Part shown: positions 35,946-45,800 of the stretch, in pieces
Numbering within the stretch: the first letter of the stretch is position 1
Layout of the letters: each line of letters opens with the position of its first letter
DNA from: Leucobacter ruminantium
GTDB lineage: Bacteria; Actinomycetota; Actinomycetes; Actinomycetales; Microbacteriaceae
DNA: 64,000 nucleotides
Assembly (NCBI RefSeq): GCF_017565705.1
Contig: NZ_JAGDYL010000015.1
Coordinates: 1 to 64,000, forward strand
Direction: 5' to 3'
Program-made: the position numbers and the translations under genes
Notes under the pieces: model-generated
The model's input: only the letters and a program-made list of their open reading frames with translations
The model's database searches: none
Told to the model about the DNA's origin: nothing

Positions 35946-37340
35946 ATGGCGGCGAAGCAGCTCTCGCTCCGCGAGACCACGATCCCCGGCCTCGTCCTCC
36001 TCGACCTGCCCGTCCACGGCGACAACCGCGGCTGGTTCAAGGAGAACTGGCAGCGCGAGAAGATGGTCGCGCTCGGTCTGCCCGACTTCGGGCCGGTGCA
36101 GAACAACATCTCGTTCAACGACAAGACCGGAGCCACCCGAGGGATCCACGCAGAGCCCTGGGACAAGTACGTCTCCGTCGCGACGGGCAAGATCTTCGGC
36201 GCCTGGGTCGATCTGCGCGAGGGGCCGAGCTTCGGCAACGTGTTCACCGCGGAACTCGATCCGTCGACCGCGATCTTCGTGCCCCGCGGCGTCGGCAACT
36301 CCTACCAGACGCTCGAAGACGACACCGCATACGTGTACCTCGTCAACGATCACTGGAGCGCCGAGGCGCAGGGCGAGTACACCTTCCTGAATCTCGAGGA
36401 CGAGACTGCGGCTATCGAGTGGCCCATCCCGCTCGATCAGGCCGAGCGCTCGGAGAAGGATCTCGCTCACCCGCGCCTCGCCGACGTCGTGCCGATGAAG
36501 CCGAAGCGCACGCTCGTGCTCGGCGCGAACGGTCAGCTCGGCCGCGCGCTGCGGCAGATCATGCCCGGCGCCGAATTCGCCGGGCGCGACCGCATCGATC
36601 TCGCCTCGGACGACCCCTTCGCGGGCGTTCGCTGGGCCGACTACGACACGGTCGTCAACGCGGCGGCCTACACGCAGGTCGATGAGGCGGAGACTGAGAC
36701 CGGTCGCATCGACGCGTGGGCCGCCAACGTGACGGGTGTCGCCGCGCTCGCGCGAACTGCGACAGAGCACGGACTCACCGTCGTACACGTCTCGAGCGAC
36801 TACGTCTTCGACGGCACCAAGCGGCTCTACGCCGAGGATGCGGCATTCGCCCCCCTCGGCGTCTACGGCCAGACCAAGGCGGCCGGTGATGCGATCATCG
36901 CCACCGTGCCTCGGCACTACATCGTGCGCACCAGCTGGGTGATCGGCGACGGCAACAACTTCGTGCGTACCATGGCGTCCCTCGCCGAGCGCGGCATCGA
37001 TCCCGCGGTCGTCAACGACCAGATCGGCCGCCTCAGCTTCACCGAGGACATCGCGGCCGGCATCGCGCACCTGCTCCGGGCGCGCCCGGCCTACGGCGTC
37101 TACAACCTCACGAACGAGGGCGCCGCGATGTCGTGGGCGGATATCGCGAAGCTCGTCTACGCGGGCACCGGTCACGACGCCGAGCGCGTCAGCGGCGTCA
37201 GCACCGAGGAGTACTTCGCGGGGAAATCGGTCGCCCCGCGCCCGCTCAACAGCACTCTCGCCCTCGACAAGATCGAGGCGACCGGCTTCACCCCGCGTGA
37301 AGCGCGGGAGGCGCTGGAAGCCTATCTCGGGGGCCTCTAG
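35946..37340 (+). CDS. rmlCD: Fused dTDP-4-dehydrorhamnose 3,5-epimerase / reductase
   Basis: This encodes 464 aa from ATG 35946. The N-terminal half (about 1-175) is a RmlC cupin: LPVHGDNRGWFKENW, TRGIHAEPWDKYVSVATGKI with the catalytic His, and FVPRGVGNSYQTLED. The C-terminal half (from about 185) is RmlD: LVLGANGQLGRALRQI, NAAAYTQVDEAE, SSDYVFDGTKRLY and YGQTKAAGD (Tyr-xxx-Lys). One chain therefore performs the last two steps to dTDP-L-rhamnose, an arrangement known in several Actinobacteria. The final 53 bases overlap the end of the convergent phosphoglycerol-transferase gene. Confidence 0.95.
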   Translation: MAAKQLSLRETTIPGLVLLDLPVHGDNRGWFKENWQREKMVALGLPDFGPVQNNISFNDKTGATRGIHAEPWDKYVSVATGKIFGAWVDLREGPSFGNVFTAELDPSTAIFVPRGVGNSYQTLEDDTAYVYLVNDHWSAEAQGEYTFLNLEDETAAIEWPIPLDQAERSEKDLAHPRLADVVPMKPKRTLVLGANGQLGRALRQIMPGAEFAGRDRIDLASDDPFAGVRWADYDTVVNAAAYTQVDEAETETGRIDAWAANVTGVAALARTATEHGLTVVHVSSDYVFDGTKRLYAEDAAFAPLGVYGQTKAAGDAIIATVPRHYIVRTSWVIGDGNNFVRTMASLAERGIDPAVVNDQIGRLSFTEDIAAGIAHLLRARPAYGVYNLTNEGAAMSWADIAKLVYAGTGHDAERVSGVSTEEYFAGKSVAPRPLNSTLALDKIEATGFTPREAREALEAYLGGL

Positions 37341-39009
37341 GCTCCCACCACCTGGCGCCGTCGGAATCATCGGCGGCGCCAGAGACGCGGTCCGGATGCT
37401 TCGGGTCGAAGTAGTCGGCTTCGACGGTCTCGCCCTCGCCCAGACCCCACATCGTCGTGTAGAGGTCGCTCGACCTCGACTCCACGACCTCCCGGTATTC
37501 GTCCGGGCTCAGCGCAAGGATGCTATCCGCTCGGACTTCGGTGGCGAGCGCTGAGACGCCGACTCCTGCGCGGTGATCCTGCACTTCGAATCCGAGCAAG
37601 TCCAACATCGTCGCGAACATGCTGAGCTGGTCGATGTCCTCTCGCGCGAACTCAGCGCCATCGGGGCTCCAGATACGGTTGAAGATCGGCCGGTCCTCGA
37701 GCTGCTTCAGTTCCTGATAGCTCGACTGGTCCGAGATGAACCGCTCGTGATCACCCATGACGACGACAACGGTATCGTCCAGGTAACCGCGCTGCTCGAG
37801 GTGATCCACAAAACCCGCGACCTGTTCCATCGAGCACCTCATGATCGACGTCATCCCCACGTCAGTGGTGATCGGACAGTACTCGAAGGCGTGCTCCGGG
37901 TCATGAGTATCGAGAGTTAGCATCGTGAGGTTGAAGGGCCTGCCGGATGCGTGGAGTCGATCGACCTCGTCCCTCGCATGATCCATCAGGGCGCGGTCGG
38001 AGATTCCCCAGTCCGAACGCTCCTCCTCGCCCTCCTCGAGCCAGTGATCCAGGTCGAGCACCTCATCGAAGCCGTGCGTGGTGAGGAACGTCCCTTTGGC
38101 GGCGAACGCGGCATCCGCACCTCCGAGGAAGACGTTCTCGTACCCGGCGTCCGCGAGCACGTCACCGAGACACGTGGCCCCCGGCAGATAGGTGTCGGAG
38201 TCCTCACCGATCCTGTCGAGTTCGTTCTCTCTCGCGGTCTGGATGCCGCGGAGAGGGATCCCGCACTGCGTACCGACGATTCCGGCCATCGTCCATCCGC
38301 CGCCGTCGTACTGACGGAGATTCTCGATCTGCGACCAGTCCCCGGTCGCCCGCTGGATAGGCGCCAGCGCATTCTTCTCGACGAAGCGCTCGTCACCGAA
38401 CGCCTCCTCCATCGATTCCAGATAGATCAGGACCAGGTTCTTCGGGTGTTCCTGCGCCGTCGCAGCCGGAGCAACGTAGTAGGAGCTGAGCGTGAGGTCC
38501 GTGGTCAGGGAACGAACGTGTTGCACCAGACCGATCGTCTGAGCGAACAACGCGGCGCCAAGGGCCAGCACCGCGACGGAGGCGAGGCCTGCACCCCAAG
38601 AGGAGACACGTCCGGCGAGGACCGCCCGGCGCCGGGCGGCAGCCGGATCCCTGCGCAGCGCGATGAAGCTGCGCGAGCTGCTCCGCATACGACGCTGTAC
38701 CACCGCCGCGATGACGGGGACCAGCGCGACGATCAGCGCTGGAATCACCAGCACCTCCCAGACGAAACCGGAGATGTAGCCCGTCTCCGCGCCAGTCGCG
38801 CCGTCTCCACCGCCCGCGGGTAGATTCGTCAGCATCTGATCGACGGAGATCATGCCGAAGGTCCGCCGAACCCAGAGTGAGGCGGCAGCCAGAATCGCTC
38901 CGACGAGCAGGAGCGCGTAGGTGGCGACGCGACCGACCTTCCTCACCCACGTCACCCACGTGCGGCGCTTGACGCGCCGGGAAGTCTCAGCCATGCTCTG
39001 ATATGCCAC
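37288..39009 (-). CDS. MdoB/OpgB-like phosphoglycerol transferase (copy 1)
   Basis: This encodes 573 aa from GTG 39009; ATG 38994 is an alternative and neither has a good ribosome site. Three or four N-terminal helices precede an extracytoplasmic alkaline-phosphatase-superfamily domain. Motifs are VLIYLESMEEAF (metal Glu), YDGGGWTMAGIVGTQCGIPL with the likely Thr nucleophile, YLPGATCLGDVLADAGYENV and VVVMGDHERF. WT-AG...CGIPL and LGDVL-GY match E. coli OpgB/MdoB, which transfers phosphoglycerol from phosphatidylglycerol to glycans. The last roughly 17 residues are read antisense to rmlCD and look like a read-through extension absent from copy 2. Confidence 0.85.
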   Translation of the reverse strand: MAYQSMAETSRRVKRRTWVTWVRKVGRVATYALLLVGAILAAASLWVRRTFGMISVDQMLTNLPAGGGDGATGAETGYISGFVWEVLVIPALIVALVPVIAAVVQRRMRSSSRSFIALRRDPAAARRRAVLAGRVSSWGAGLASVAVLALGAALFAQTIGLVQHVRSLTTDLTLSSYYVAPAATAQEHPKNLVLIYLESMEEAFGDERFVEKNALAPIQRATGDWSQIENLRQYDGGGWTMAGIVGTQCGIPLRGIQTARENELDRIGEDSDTYLPGATCLGDVLADAGYENVFLGGADAAFAAKGTFLTTHGFDEVLDLDHWLEEGEEERSDWGISDRALMDHARDEVDRLHASGRPFNLTMLTLDTHDPEHAFEYCPITTDVGMTSIMRCSMEQVAGFVDHLEQRGYLDDTVVVVMGDHERFISDQSSYQELKQLEDRPIFNRIWSPDGAEFAREDIDQLSMFATMLDLLGFEVQDHRAGVGVSALATEVRADSILALSPDEYREVVESRSSDLYTTMWGLGEGETVEADYFDPKHPDRVSGAADDSDGARWWEPRGPRDRLPAPPALHAG

Positions 39010-40642
39010 GTGCGGCTTCGGTACTCACCGCGCCCGAACCCGCCCAGAGCCGCCGATAGAGGTCCGGTGAGCGCGACTCGACGAGCTCGGTGTACTCGGC
39101 AGGGTCCAGGTCGAGGATGCTCCCGGGCTGGGAGTCGACGAGTGCGGACACCCCGATCCCCGCACGATGGTCGGGGCGGCCGAGCCCGACGAGATCGAGG
39201 ATCGTCGGATACATGCTGAGCTGATCAGCGCCCGAACGCTCGATCCTCTGCCCGTCCGGGCTCCAGATCCGATTGAATACCGGCCGGTCTTCCACATCGC
39301 GCAATGCTTGGAGCGAGATGAATCCCTCGCTCAGGAGCTTCTGGTGGTCACCCGTCACCACCACTACGGTGTCATCGAGGTAGCCCTGTTCCTCCATATG
39401 CCGGATGAAGCCGCCGACATAGTCCATCGAGCAGTGGATCACCGACTCCAGGGGATCCTCTGTCGTGACAGGACAATACTCATAGATGTGCGTGGGTTCG
39501 TGCGCGTCGACGGTCAGCATCGTGAGGTTGAAAGGCTGCCCGCTCGCGTGCAGCGCGTCCACCTCTTCCGCAGCGAGCTCCATCAGTCTGTGGTCGGACA
39601 GACCCCACCCCGAGATATCGGTTTCGCCCTGATCCTCCCAAGTGTTGAGGTCTTTCACCTCGTCGTATCCGTGAGTGTGGAAGAAATTCGCCTTCGCCGC
39701 GAACTGGGCGTCGGCCCCTCCCAGGAAGACGTTCCGGTATCCATTGGATGCGAGCACATCGCCCAAGCAGACCGCGCCCGGGAGGTATGACTCGGCCTCG
39801 GTGCCGATCCCGTTCCCCACATCGGCATCACTGATGCCGGCTCCTCGCAGGGGCACCCCGCAGCTCGTGCCGATCAGACCTGCCATGGTCCAGCCGCCAC
39901 CGTCGTACTGCTGGTAATCCTCGATCGTCTGCCACCCCCGGGTCGCCTCCTGGACGGGCTCGAGCATGTTCAGCTCGAAGAGCTCCTCGTTCCCCATCTG
40001 GTCCTCGGTGGATTCCAGGAAGATGAGCACGAGGTTCTTGGGGTTCTCGGTGTTGCCCGCTACTGCAGTCCGCTGAGCCTGCAGATCAGGCGTCACGTAG
40101 TAGTCGGCCATCGTCGAGGAGGTAGAGAATGAACGCACATACCGATCGAGTCCGACCGTCTGCACGAACATGGAAGTGCCGAAAGCGCAGATCGCGATTG
40201 CGGCGAGGGGTGCCGCCCAGGCGTGCAGACGCCGCATGCGCTTGAAACCGGCCGGGCCGGTAGACGAGCTCGAACCATCGCGCTTACGCCCGCGAACGAC
40301 CGCGCGGCGTCGGAACATGAGAACGAGCAGAGCTAGGCAGGCGACCGCGCCGAGCGGCGCGACGAGCCCCGTCCACACGAAACTCCCGATGTAGTCGACC
40401 GAGCCCGTGTTTTCGGCACCGGCGATATTCGTCAGCATCTGATCGACGGAGATGGCCCCGAAAGTGCGTCTGATCCAGAGCGCGGCTCCCGCGAGCACCG
40501 CGCCGACCGCCACGAGGGTCCAGCCCAGGATCGCCCATACCGTGCGGAGCACACGGCGGAGACGGCTGCGCCGAGCGCCGACAGGTTCGACAGGTTCTGC
40601 CTCCTGCGGCCGATCGTCCGTGTCCGGATCCGTCAACGCCAT
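38987..40642 (-). CDS. MdoB/OpgB-like phosphoglycerol transferase (copy 2)
   Basis: This encodes 551 aa. The protein is colinear with its downstream neighbour, including RRTFGxISVDQMLTN after helix 1, LIFLESTEDQMG, YDGGGWTMAGLIGTSCGVPL (likely Thr nucleophile), YLPGAVCLGDVLASNGYRNV and VVVTGDHQKL. Four N-terminal hydrophobic segments are followed by an extracytoplasmic catalytic domain. The two genes overlap by about 20 bases and form a tandem duplication. The family adds glycerol phosphate to periplasmic or wall glycans (OpgB; GacH in streptococcal rhamnan). Next to rml and LCP genes this suggests glycerol-phosphate decoration of the wall polysaccharide. Confidence 0.87.
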   Translation of the reverse strand: MALTDPDTDDRPQEAEPVEPVGARRSRLRRVLRTVWAILGWTLVAVGAVLAGAALWIRRTFGAISVDQMLTNIAGAENTGSVDYIGSFVWTGLVAPLGAVACLALLVLMFRRRAVVRGRKRDGSSSSTGPAGFKRMRRLHAWAAPLAAIAICAFGTSMFVQTVGLDRYVRSFSTSSTMADYYVTPDLQAQRTAVAGNTENPKNLVLIFLESTEDQMGNEELFELNMLEPVQEATRGWQTIEDYQQYDGGGWTMAGLIGTSCGVPLRGAGISDADVGNGIGTEAESYLPGAVCLGDVLASNGYRNVFLGGADAQFAAKANFFHTHGYDEVKDLNTWEDQGETDISGWGLSDHRLMELAAEEVDALHASGQPFNLTMLTVDAHEPTHIYEYCPVTTEDPLESVIHCSMDYVGGFIRHMEEQGYLDDTVVVVTGDHQKLLSEGFISLQALRDVEDRPVFNRIWSPDGQRIERSGADQLSMYPTILDLVGLGRPDHRAGIGVSALVDSQPGSILDLDPAEYTELVESRSPDLYRRLWAGSGAVSTEAARGISEHG

Positions 40643-40832
40643 ATGGGCGGCTCACCTCCAGTCTCGCTCGCAGCGCGCCTCTCGACCGGCGCGGAGCAAC
40701 AACTTCACGAGCCTACGCGGGTGAACTGAACGTGAACCGGAAGCCGACACCGGGTGCAATCTCGCACGGCGCCCGCAGGCGCGCAGGCGCACTCGGCGTA
40801 GCCGCACCGCACGGAGCGCGAACCGCGGGAGC

Positions 40833-42254
40833 CTACTCCTCGGGCTGCGGCGAGGCCTGCGCCACCGCGTCCGCGACCATCTGCTGGATCTGCGCGTAAT
40901 CGGGCAGCGAGGGATCGACGGTCGGCGGCACGAGCTCGACGGTGACGGGCTGGTGCTCCTTCGCCTTCGTCGCGAGGCTCGCGAAGCGCCCGAGCATCGA
41001 CTCGGGGATGTCGGTCTGCACGACGCTCGCGCCGCTCTTCGCGATGTCCTGGAAGCGCAGCAGCACGTTCGCCGGCTTCATCTGCGCGAGGATCGCCCGC
41101 TGCAGCTCGCGCTGGTGCGCCATGCGGTCGTAATCGCCGTTCGCGAGCCCGTGCCGCACCCGGGCGAAGAGCAGCGCGGTCTGGCCGTCGAGGTGCTGCT
41201 CCCCCGGCTCGAGGAAGGCGTCGCCGTCGACCCACGCGCCCGTCGCCGGATCCTCGTATCCGTTGAGCGGGATCGGCTGCTCCACGTTGACGGTCACCCC
41301 GCCGAGGGCGTCGATCAGCGAGCTGAAGCCCTCCATATCGATGAGCACGTAGAACTGCACCTGCAAGCCGGTCGCACCGGTCACCGCATCCTTCGTGGCC
41401 TCGATGCCCGGCGTGGAACCCTTCGAGACCGCGTCGGCGTACATGCCCTCGTACGACGGCGACCCCGAAGCCTCGAGCTCCGTGATCATCGAGTTGAGGT
41501 TGCCCGTCGTGTAGCAGTAGTACCCGCCGCCGTCGACGACCTCGTAGTTGTTCACCTCGTCGCAGTACCCCTCGGGGTAGACGGGGGCCATGGGCGAGGT
41601 CTCGGGGAACGGCATATCGGTGAGCTCGCGCGGCAGTCCTACGATCACCGACTGGCCGGTCTTGGCATCGACGCTCACGAGCGAGATGCTGTCGGGCCGC
41701 AGCCCCTCGCGGTCGGCGCCGGGGTCGACGCCGAGCAGCAGGATGTTGTAACGGCCGTCGACCGGCTCGACCGCCGGCGCGCCCGCGAAGATGTCGAGCA
41801 CGCCGCGGCTCGCCCCGATGAGCGACGACGCCCACGCCGCTCCGCCGCTCGCCACCAGCGTCAGGAGCACCGCGATCATCGCGACCGGCGCCCGCCAACC
41901 GCGCGACACCTTCACGATGCGGGTCAGCCGCAGCGTGTCGATGCCGAGCACGAGCCACAGCACCGCATAGGCGATGAGCAGCCCCTGCACTACCAGCAGC
42001 ACGTACGAGTTCGCGATCACCGTGAGCGTGGCCGTCTGGAAGAGCAGCAGGCCGACGAGCGTAGCGATGAGCAGCAGCAGCGCGACCCCCGTCGCCGCGA
42101 GGCCGAAGCGGCCCAGGCGCCGGTTGCCCGCGAGCACCTGCGCACTGCCCGGGAGCAGGAATCCGAGAACCACGAGCCACCGCGCCCGCTTGTCCATCAG
42201 CGGGGCGGAGTCGGTGTCGGGGTAGCGGATGGGCCGCTCGAGATCCTGGCTCAC
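40833..42254 (-). CDS. LytR-CpsA-Psr (LCP) family wall-polymer ligase
   Basis: This encodes 473 aa from GTG 42254. Four membrane helices lie in residues about 25-165, one more group than classical single-pass LCP proteins. The extracytoplasmic LCP domain has YNILLLGVDPGADREGLRPDS, VIVGLPRELTDMPF (the Arg of the SIPRD-type motif), the DALGGVTVNV stretch and LLFARVRHGLANGDYDRMAHQRELQ. The diagnostic Asp and Arg residues that bind the pyrophosphate are therefore present. LCP enzymes move polyprenyl-linked glycopolymers onto peptidoglycan. TAAAGT lies seven bases before the GTG, so the mRNA may be leaderless. Confidence 0.92.
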   Translation of the reverse strand: MSQDLERPIRYPDTDSAPLMDKRARWLVVLGFLLPGSAQVLAGNRRLGRFGLAATGVALLLLIATLVGLLLFQTATLTVIANSYVLLVVQGLLIAYAVLWLVLGIDTLRLTRIVKVSRGWRAPVAMIAVLLTLVASGGAAWASSLIGASRGVLDIFAGAPAVEPVDGRYNILLLGVDPGADREGLRPDSISLVSVDAKTGQSVIVGLPRELTDMPFPETSPMAPVYPEGYCDEVNNYEVVDGGGYYCYTTGNLNSMITELEASGSPSYEGMYADAVSKGSTPGIEATKDAVTGATGLQVQFYVLIDMEGFSSLIDALGGVTVNVEQPIPLNGYEDPATGAWVDGDAFLEPGEQHLDGQTALLFARVRHGLANGDYDRMAHQRELQRAILAQMKPANVLLRFQDIAKSGASVVQTDIPESMLGRFASLATKAKEHQPVTVELVPPTVDPSLPDYAQIQQMVADAVAQASPQPEE

Positions 42255-42281
42255 TGACCGTACTTTATCAAAAGGCCGTCG

Positions 42282-43640
42282 TTAGAAGACGGTGCGCCCC
42301 TGCGAACAGGTCTGCTGATCGGCGCGCTGGCCGGTGATGTTCGACGGCAGCTCCACCGGGGCGTTCGGGTCGGCGGCCGGGGTCTCCGTCGGGGGGATCG
42401 TCGCGGGGTCGACCGGCTGACCCGTCGCGGGGTCGATAGGCCAACCCGTAGCCGGGTCGATCGGCCACCCGGTGGCCGGGTCGATCGGCAGACCGGTCTC
42501 GGGGTCGACCTGCGGCTCGGCCGAGGGATCGGCGGTCTCCGCCGTGCCATCTGCGGCGACGCCCTCGCCCACCGCGGTCACGTTGAACGGCTGGCCCGAG
42601 ACGACCGCGTCGATGAGCGCCTGCGCCGAAGCGCTGTCGGGGGTGAGCCTGCCGGCCTCGTATGGATGGGTGGTCGTCGGATACTGCACGAAGTTGATGC
42701 GGCTGAGATCGATGTCCTTGACCGTGCCGGCTGCGGCCTGCATGAACGGCACGTTCGCCATGTTGTCGGAGAGCGTCATGTTCTCGACGATCGCCTTCGC
42801 GAGGCCGTAGACCTTCATAGGGTCGCCGAGGGTGTTCGAGCTCTTGAGCTGGCGCATCATCGCCGACATGAAGACCTGCTGGTTGCTGATGCGGCTCGTG
42901 TCGCCGCCGTCGCCGACGCCGTGACGGGTGCGCAGGAACTGCAGCGCCTGCCCGCCCGAGAGCGTGTTCATGCCCGCGGGCAGTTCAAGGCCGGTGTAGG
43001 GATCGTCGATGGGCTGGGTGAGGCACACCTCGACGCCGCCGATCGCGTTCGACATCTGGATGACGCCGTCGAAGGTGACCATGCCGGCGTAGGGGATCTC
43101 CATCCCCGTGAGCTCCGAGATCGTGGCCGCGACGCACGGCAGGCCGCCCACGCCGAGCGTGGTGTTGATCTGCTGCTCGCTCATCGCGGGCGTGTAGTCC
43201 GGCTCCCCGTTCGGGCCCGGGCAGCTCGGGATCGGCACCATCAGGTCGCGCGGGAAGCTGATGACGGTCGCGTTCTCGTGGTCTGCCGAGACGTGCAGCA
43301 GCAGGTTCACGTCGTTGAGCTCGCCGGTCTCCCCGTCGTCGAGGCTCTGCCCCGCGCGGGTGTCGGAGCCGACGAGCAGCACCGTGAGCGGGCCGTCGAG
43401 CGACTGCGAGCTGAGATCGACCGCGTCGACACCGGGGGCGCTGCCCCCGAGCGACACGGTGTTGACGTTCTGCGCCAGACCCCACACGGCGTACGCGACC
43501 GTGGCGACACCGCTCAGACCGACCACCAGAGCACCCGTGATGAGCACCCGCAGCGCGTTGCCCCACGAGCTCGAGCGACGCAACCTGCCGTGCCTGAATC
43601 GGCTCGACACCCCGTGCTCGCGGTTCTTGCTCATCGTCAT
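42282..43640 (-). CDS. LCP family ligase with octapeptide-repeat tail
   Basis: This encodes 452 aa from ATG 43640, preceded by GAGGGA; the frame is open further right but overlaps the divergent GT. There is one N-terminal helix (about 28-50). The LCP domain has LTVLLVGSDTRAGQ, VISFPRDLMVPIP, NAIGGVEVCL and LQFLRTRHGVGDGGDTSRISNQQ. After the domain comes an acidic Pro-rich tail with five octapeptides of the form xDPxTGxP, then a Cys-containing end. The tail is probably a flexible wall-spanning spacer. It lies 27 bases before the second LCP gene, so two ligases may serve different polymers. Confidence 0.92.
   Translation of the reverse strand: MTMSKNREHGVSSRFRHGRLRRSSSWGNALRVLITGALVVGLSGVATVAYAVWGLAQNVNTVSLGGSAPGVDAVDLSSQSLDGPLTVLLVGSDTRAGQSLDDGETGELNDVNLLLHVSADHENATVISFPRDLMVPIPSCPGPNGEPDYTPAMSEQQINTTLGVGGLPCVAATISELTGMEIPYAGMVTFDGVIQMSNAIGGVEVCLTQPIDDPYTGLELPAGMNTLSGGQALQFLRTRHGVGDGGDTSRISNQQVFMSAMMRQLKSSNTLGDPMKVYGLAKAIVENMTLSDNMANVPFMQAAAGTVKDIDLSRINFVQYPTTTHPYEAGRLTPDSASAQALIDAVVSGQPFNVTAVGEGVAADGTAETADPSAEPQVDPETGLPIDPATGWPIDPATGWPIDPATGQPVDPATIPPTETPAADPNAPVELPSNITGQRADQQTCSQGRTVF
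42390..42509 (-). repeat. Five 24-bp tandem repeats (octapeptide xDPxTGxP) in LCP tail
   Basis: Five in-frame 24-base units encode VDPETGLP, IDPATGWP, IDPATGWP, IDPATGQP and VDPATIPP. The two middle units are identical at the protein level. Such arrays change copy number by slippage, so the length of this tail may vary between strains. Confidence 0.85.
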
Positions 43641-43878
43641 CCGGTCCCTCGTGCCGAGCGGGCACGTCGCCCGCTCTCCCCTGCTCTCATCGGCTCGGGA
43701 TCCCTTCCCGAACGCGCAAAATACGTAGACGAATCTACCCGAGCGGTCCAGGGAATGACCTGAGCACTTCGTCGGATCCCTTTCGACCTGGAAGTTCATC
43801 TCTCGCGACGCTTTCCCAGCATGACGCTCCGTAGAATGATGATGGACCGAGTATGGAATCGAGAATGGCGGGAGGATC

Positions 43879-45003
43879 GTGACCGCAATCACGCTCATCG
43901 CCGAGCCCTTTCCCGACTGGGAGGCGGAGCAGCACTCCGCCGCCTCGAGGGATCTGGCCGCCGCAGTCGCCGCTACCGCGCCCCGCACCTGCAGCGCCCG
44001 CTACTTGATCTCCAAGGGGGCGGAGCTCCCCACATTCACGTCTCCGCTGCTGCGCACCGAGCACCTGCCCATGCCGGCGAAATCGCTGCCGCTCGTATGG
44101 CGCGCCGGTTCGGCCGCCCGCCCGCTCGACGGCGAGTTCGTGCACGCGATCACCCCGCTCGCCCCCCTTCGCGCCCGCGAGGAGGACGACGGATCTCAGA
44201 CCTCGGTGCTCGTGCCACACAGCATCGCCTGGGATGCGCCGGAGCTGCTGGGCAAGAACCTGGCCAAGCTGTACCGAACCTACGTGCGCCGCGCCGCGAA
44301 ATACGCGGACGTGATCCTCACTCCCACGCAAGCGACCGCGGAGGCCCTGCAGGCGCACTACGGCGCCGACCTCCCCGTGCAGGTCTTCCCGCTCGCACCG
44401 CCCACCGAGTTCCTGGCCCCCGCTGATGCGGCGGAGCAGTCCCTCGCGCTCGGACTGCCCGAGCGCTACGCCGCGACCACTGCCGTCGCGGGCGAGCACG
44501 GGCGCCTCGAGTGGATCTTCGACGCGCTGCGCGCCGATCCCTCGCTGCCGCCGGTCGTGATCATCGAGGGCCTCGACCCGGTTCCGCCCGCGCAGCCCAA
44601 GCGGGGCGGTCCCGAGCAGTCGACCGCCGCGGGGGTTCCCGAAGACCTGCAGGGCCGCGTACTCAGCGTGAAGCCCCGCACCCTGAGCGACGTCGGCACG
44701 ATCCTCTCGGGCGCCGACCTGCTGCTGCAGCCGCAGGCCTACGCAACCACCGGATACACGCTGCTCGGCGCACTCGCCGCGAACGCCCCCGTGCTGCACG
44801 CTGGGCACGCCGCGACCGCGGAACTCGTCTTCGACGCGGGAACCGCCGCCGAGGACGCCGCGGGCTTCGCAGCGGAGTTCAGCCGCATCGCACGCGAGCC
44901 CGATGAACTCGAACGGCTCCGCGTCATCGCTCGCGATCGCAGCCGCAGCTTCGGCTGGCGCAACACGGCCTGGCAGCTCTGGGAGACGCACGCCGACATC
45001 TGA
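43879..45003 (+). CDS. GT4 glycosyltransferase (mannosyltransferase-like)
   Basis: This encodes 374 aa; GGAGG at 43871-43875 precedes GTG 43879 by three bases. It has a GT-B layout with HAITPLAPL and VPHSIAWDAPELL in the acceptor half, YADVILTPTQATAEALQAHYG as the inter-domain signature, and QPQAYATTGYTLLGALAANAPVLH in the donor half. The donor half is short and lacks the usual E-x7-E motif, having TGYTLLGA in its place. Similar genes sit between LCP/FHA and purE/purK in related genomes. It may act in cell-envelope mannan or lipoglycan synthesis; the donor is not certain. Confidence 0.75.
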   Translation: MTAITLIAEPFPDWEAEQHSAASRDLAAAVAATAPRTCSARYLISKGAELPTFTSPLLRTEHLPMPAKSLPLVWRAGSAARPLDGEFVHAITPLAPLRAREEDDGSQTSVLVPHSIAWDAPELLGKNLAKLYRTYVRRAAKYADVILTPTQATAEALQAHYGADLPVQVFPLAPPTEFLAPADAAEQSLALGLPERYAATTAVAGEHGRLEWIFDALRADPSLPPVVIIEGLDPVPPAQPKRGGPEQSTAAGVPEDLQGRVLSVKPRTLSDVGTILSGADLLLQPQAYATTGYTLLGALAANAPVLHAGHAATAELVFDAGTAAEDAAGFAAEFSRIAREPDELERLRVIARDRSRSFGWRNTAWQLWETHADI

Positions 45004-45039
45004 GGCAGGCCCCGCTGGTCGAGCAAGCGGTGCTTCCGC

Positions 45040-45552
45040 CTACTCCGCGGCGATGCGCTCCTGCAGCGCGGCGTTCTTCTGCTCCACCATCTCCTCGAGC
45101 CCCTGCGCGTAGGAGTCCAGCTGCTTCGCGAGCTCGGGGTCGGAGGAGCCGAGGATGCGCGCGGCCAGCAGCCCGGCGTTCTTCGCACCGCCGATGCTGA
45201 CGGTCGCGACAGGGATCCCTCCAGGCATCTGCACGATCGAGAGCAGCGAATCGAGCCCGTCGAGCTTCGCGAGCGGCACCGGTACACCGATCACCGGCAG
45301 CGTGGTCATCGACGCGACCATGCCGGGCAGATGGGCAGCGCCGCCTGCGCCCGCGATGATCACCCGCAGGCCGCGGCCGGCCGCCTCATTCGCATAGGAC
45401 ACCATCTTGGCGGGCGTGCGGTGCGCGCTCACCACCTCGACCTCGTGCGCGATGCCGAAATCGCGGAGCACCTGCACCGCATCGCTCATCACATCGAAGT
45501 CGCTGTCGGAGCCCATGATCACGCCGACGAGGGGGGATGCGGTTTCAGCCAT
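45040..45552 (-). CDS. purE: N5-carboxyaminoimidazole ribonucleotide mutase
   Basis: This encodes 170 aa, a typical class I PurE. Motifs are [32 protein letters not shown] and [19 protein letters not shown]. It converts N5-CAIR made by PurK into CAIR in purine synthesis. TACGAT lies six bases before the ATG, so the transcript is probably leaderless. purK lies 1.7 kb away beyond the FHA gene and in the same orientation. A copy of the iterated word is read as GGIPV in the middle of the gene. Confidence 0.96.
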   Translation of the reverse strand: MAETASPLVGVIMGSDSDFDVMSDAVQVLRDFGIAHEVEVVSAHRTPAKMVSYANEAAGRGLRVIIAGAGGAAHLPGMVASMTTLPVIGVPVPLAKLDGLDSLLSIVQMPGGIPVATVSIGGAKNAGLLAARILGSSDPELAKQLDSYAQGLEEMVEQKNAALQERIAAE

Positions 45553-45800
45553 GTCCCAATCGTAGCGGTCGGGGGAGGGTGCTTCGGCTCGTCATCCAGA
45601 CATCCCATTCACACCGGCATCACCCGTGATTCACGCGATTCGCGAGTGATGTCGGTGCTGTTCGGTTTGGTGGCCGCGCATCGTCGCCCGCCCGTGCATC
45701 CCGTCCGAAGATGCACCCCATACGCCGACCCCGTAAACTGTCCACGTCAGATCATCGCCGATCGCGGCTGTGCCGCGTCGGGAGCGAGTGGAGAATGCCC

